DNA of 64,000 nt from NCBI GenBank assembly GCA_013397795.1, contig VZTJ01002466.1, positions 365,696 to 429,695 on the forward strand. Reading direction: 5' to 3'. Source of the stretch: Orthonyx spaldingii. Taxonomy: Eukaryota; Chordata; Aves; Passeriformes; Orthonychidae. Made by a program: the position numbers and the translations under genes. Of the stretch, positions 61,464 to 64,000 are shown piece by piece (within the stretch, counting starts at the first letter, position 1; each line of letters opens with the position of its first letter). A model generated the notes under the pieces. The model was not told the DNA's origin and did not search any database. It saw nothing but the letters and a program-made list of their open reading frames with translations.

Positions 61464-64000
61464 TTCGCAAGCTTTTGGATATTGTTTAGGAAACTCACTA
61501 CAAAAGTCTAAATTCCCTGCACAGTTGTGACTGAGTTGAGATCTCATCTCAAGCCAGTCAAAGGAAGATCTCCTCTTCCCTTCCTTGCTGTCAGACTCAA
61601 GCCTATATCCAAAATAGAAATCTGTCATTAATCTTCTTTCAGATCATAACTGGTGCTGCAGTCACAAGGGTACAAGATGCTGCTATTTCAGGAGATCCAG
61701 CCAGGTTGGATCCTGCAAATATCTCGAACTGGAGACACATGACAGAAGTTGATTAAAATGATGCTTAAGAAGCTTCTTTAAAACTTACTGTAGTTTATCA
61801 ATTCATCAAAGATGCAACACATTCAGACTAATGCATAAAAATAGTAAATGGCCTACATTCAGAGTATTGTTGACACCTTTGTAAATTCCCCTCAGCTGAG
61901 CTATCTTCTGCAATGAAAGCAGCCTGGTTTCTGTAAAGCTTTTATGTCTGAAACTTCCCTGTCAGTTCTTCTGCATTGTCTCCTCTTTGTCTGGGCTCTG
62001 GGAGCCCACAGCCCTCCTTTGGCACATGACTTATTCTTTGAGAACGAAAGGTACCAAGCCCAAATAAAAGTACACAGGCTTTCAATTAATAACCCAGCTA
62101 TTGCTGTCATAATTCCTTTGATCGCTGGTGCAGGAGGCTTTACTTGAATCCTTGCTGCTGTGTGCTAATACTGAATCTAAAAATAAAACACCAGTTCCCA
62201 TTAACAATGCTGTGCATTCAGACAGGGTTGCACTTAAAAATCAAAAAGGTTAGACAGACAGTTTGTCACAAATATGAATACTTTCCTCATGCATTCAGCT
62301 ATGAAGCTTGTTATTTGCTGCGCTAGAATGAAATCTTGATCCTACCAAAATAGATGAGACCTTTTTATTATCTTGCACACAGCTGGGATTTCAGATTGAA
62401 GAATAAAAGTTACATGAGAATGTTTCAAGACATTAATGTTTCAGTAAAAAAATCTTAATGTGGGAATGAAAAGAATTTTCAGATTAGTATCAGTAAATTC
62501 TAAACTAGAGAACAGTTAATTTAATAAATAAAGTCTATTTCTTTAAAAGAGACAAAAATCAGATATTATAGCAAGTATCTACTTTGCAACCTAATTAAAC
62601 TATGAAGAAGATAGTGGTTTTTTCAGCACACTTACTTGTGCTGTGCATTTTTTAAATAGCCAAAATAATTATTGTCTTTCAAGTAGATTAAATTTTGTCA
62701 TTATTTTTAAAAAAGTAATTAACCTGAAATAGCCTCTAGAATCAACTTACTAATTATTAATCAGTAATATAATGGGTTAGTGAAACATACAAAACAGAAA
62801 CTAGGATTAGATGCAATACTTTGACTGTAAGGCCTTTTATGGTCTGAGAAAGAAAGCAAAAGGCTTTCTTTTAACTTTATTTTCTTGTATGACCAAGAAA
62901 CAAGAATCGTCTTTAATCTTCTATTTCCTTCATCAGTTTTAGCTCATTTGCTTTTAACTTTCATTCCATGCATTCATTTAAGAGTATCCCTGTTCTTACA
63001 CACTAAAATTCAATCATAAAATTCATGCAAATCCAGTGACTTCAAATAGTTTCACAGACTTAGAGCCCTAGGGCAGATCTATTTACAGAGTGAAGCCACT
63101 TCCCCAAACCAGTGCATCCTAGTTTGGGATTGCTGAAATAGTATCACTTACATGGAACGGCAGTTGTTTTAAATTTCTTTCTTTTAAAGTTCCTATTGCT
63201 TTGTCTTTGGAGGCTCTTATGAAGGCTTTATGAGTTATCCCAGTCCTTAACGAACACAAACCAGTTTGTAAGGTATATCTAGGAAGACATAACTGAAAAG
63301 AATTGCATGTAGTTTCTTTGTCTGTTTAAAGTGAGGGAGAAATAAGGCCAGGGATAGTTATCTTCTGGGCCCTGATGATTTATTTCTTCAAAATAGGTAA
63401 AATAAAACATCCCTTTCCATCAAGTGAGCAAAACACTCATTTCTTTCCCTTGGCATCTATGACATTCAAGAACTATCAACATTCCTCCATCCAGGGGAAG
63501 ATCTTGATCCAAAAAGAAACCACAGCATGACAGACCACCTTCTTGCATGAGAGCACGGCTCTGCAGCAGACCCTCTCCATAAATAGACTCTCAATAAAAA
63601 GGTACGTTTGCAACAAAGGCAAAGGAAAAAGCACAGCATGTCTGCTGGGGTCACAGACTTCTATCTATCCAGTATCCCAAAATACTAGGCATATGAAGTC
63701 CTGCTGCCACTATTCAGCACAAACAATGCTACTGTTCTTCCATGTTTTTCTGAGTTCCCTTTTGGCACTTCTTTGGAGCACATTCTTCATACTTCTTTTT
63801 CTGCCACATTTTTTCATACTTTCTTCATACAAATGGACTTTTGACATATGTAGTGGTTTGAGTATTTAAGCCTTAATTTAATTTATTAATTCATTAAATC
63901 ATATAACTTGCATCTTGAGAACAATGAAAACTCTACTCAAAAAATGAAGATGTCCACAGTTTGAAGAATTAAGGTCTGTCTTTTGACAGAGGTCAATGAA
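61464..64000. other. AT-rich noncoding stretch
   Basis: No gene or interspersed repeat is recognised. About 61880-62150 is GC-richer and non-repetitive, with a TTAATAA word and open frames on both strands. It could be a conserved element, but nothing specific supports it. The window ends in ordinary AT-rich sequence. Confidence 0.55.

Noticed and set aside
63845..63900. TGTAGTGGTTT-like start of an endogenous retroviral LTR
   Set aside because: Only about 11 bases fit. There is no matching 3' end, primer-binding site or internal sequence before the window ends.
1..64000. tRNA, rRNA or CRISPR content and bacterial operons
   Set aside because: No cloverleaf with A/B-box motifs, no rRNA-like conserved blocks, no direct repeats with regular spacers, and no ribosome-binding-site/CDS pairs were seen in reading the sequence.

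Overview
The window is vertebrate nuclear DNA, most likely from a bird. The main evidence is three CR1 non-LTR retrotransposon copies of the archosaur/avian type: 42697-42765 on the minus strand, and 43209-43646 and 50211-50945 on the plus strand. I see no L1, Alu or B-type SINEs. The DNA is AT-rich and CpG-depleted, with stop codons dense in all six frames. Nothing bacterial or viral is visible: there are no operons, ribosome-binding-site/CDS pairs, CRISPR arrays, or rRNA or tRNA genes. The many short open frames (60-151 codons, many opening on TTG, CTG or GTG) fit chance in such sequence, and I recognise no protein family in any of them except decayed CR1 ORF2.

Layout. 1-11.8 kb is noncoding, with a five-tract G-quadruplex motif on the minus strand (2192-2213), a G/T-skewed tract (10068-10170) and a 32-bp tandem duplication (10422-10485). 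11.83-11.97 kb holds an exact 16-bp-period poly(A) minisatellite. 12-31 kb is noncoding, with two exon-like segments on the plus strand (16708-16750 and 25416-25555) and a 54-bp tandem duplication (26087-26194). 31-37 kb holds an AAT microsatellite and two exon-like segments on the minus strand (31304-31406 and 36605-36782), the second starting with a signal-peptide-like sequence; their splice phases agree. 39332-39732 is a CpG cluster, strongly out of character with its surroundings. 42.7-51 kb carries the CR1 copies, a probable ancient L3/CR1-like relic (44505-44625), an exon-like segment (47823-47917) and a TA-rich microsatellite. 51-64 kb is mostly unremarkable AT-rich DNA with a 38-bp tandem duplication, a GC-richer patch (55287-55720), a stretch that looks like a conserved noncoding element (58180-58450) and a purine-rich open frame behind a possible splice acceptor (61088-61324).

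Interpretation. The simplest reading is a gene-poor intergenic region or the inside of one or more very large introns, with scattered candidate regulatory elements. The exon-like segments rest only on splice-site quality and reading-frame openness, both of which occur by chance in 64 kb. They are offered as testable candidates, not as genes. No exciting new system can be demonstrated here. The CpG cluster and the 58.2-58.45 kb element are the two places I would look first.
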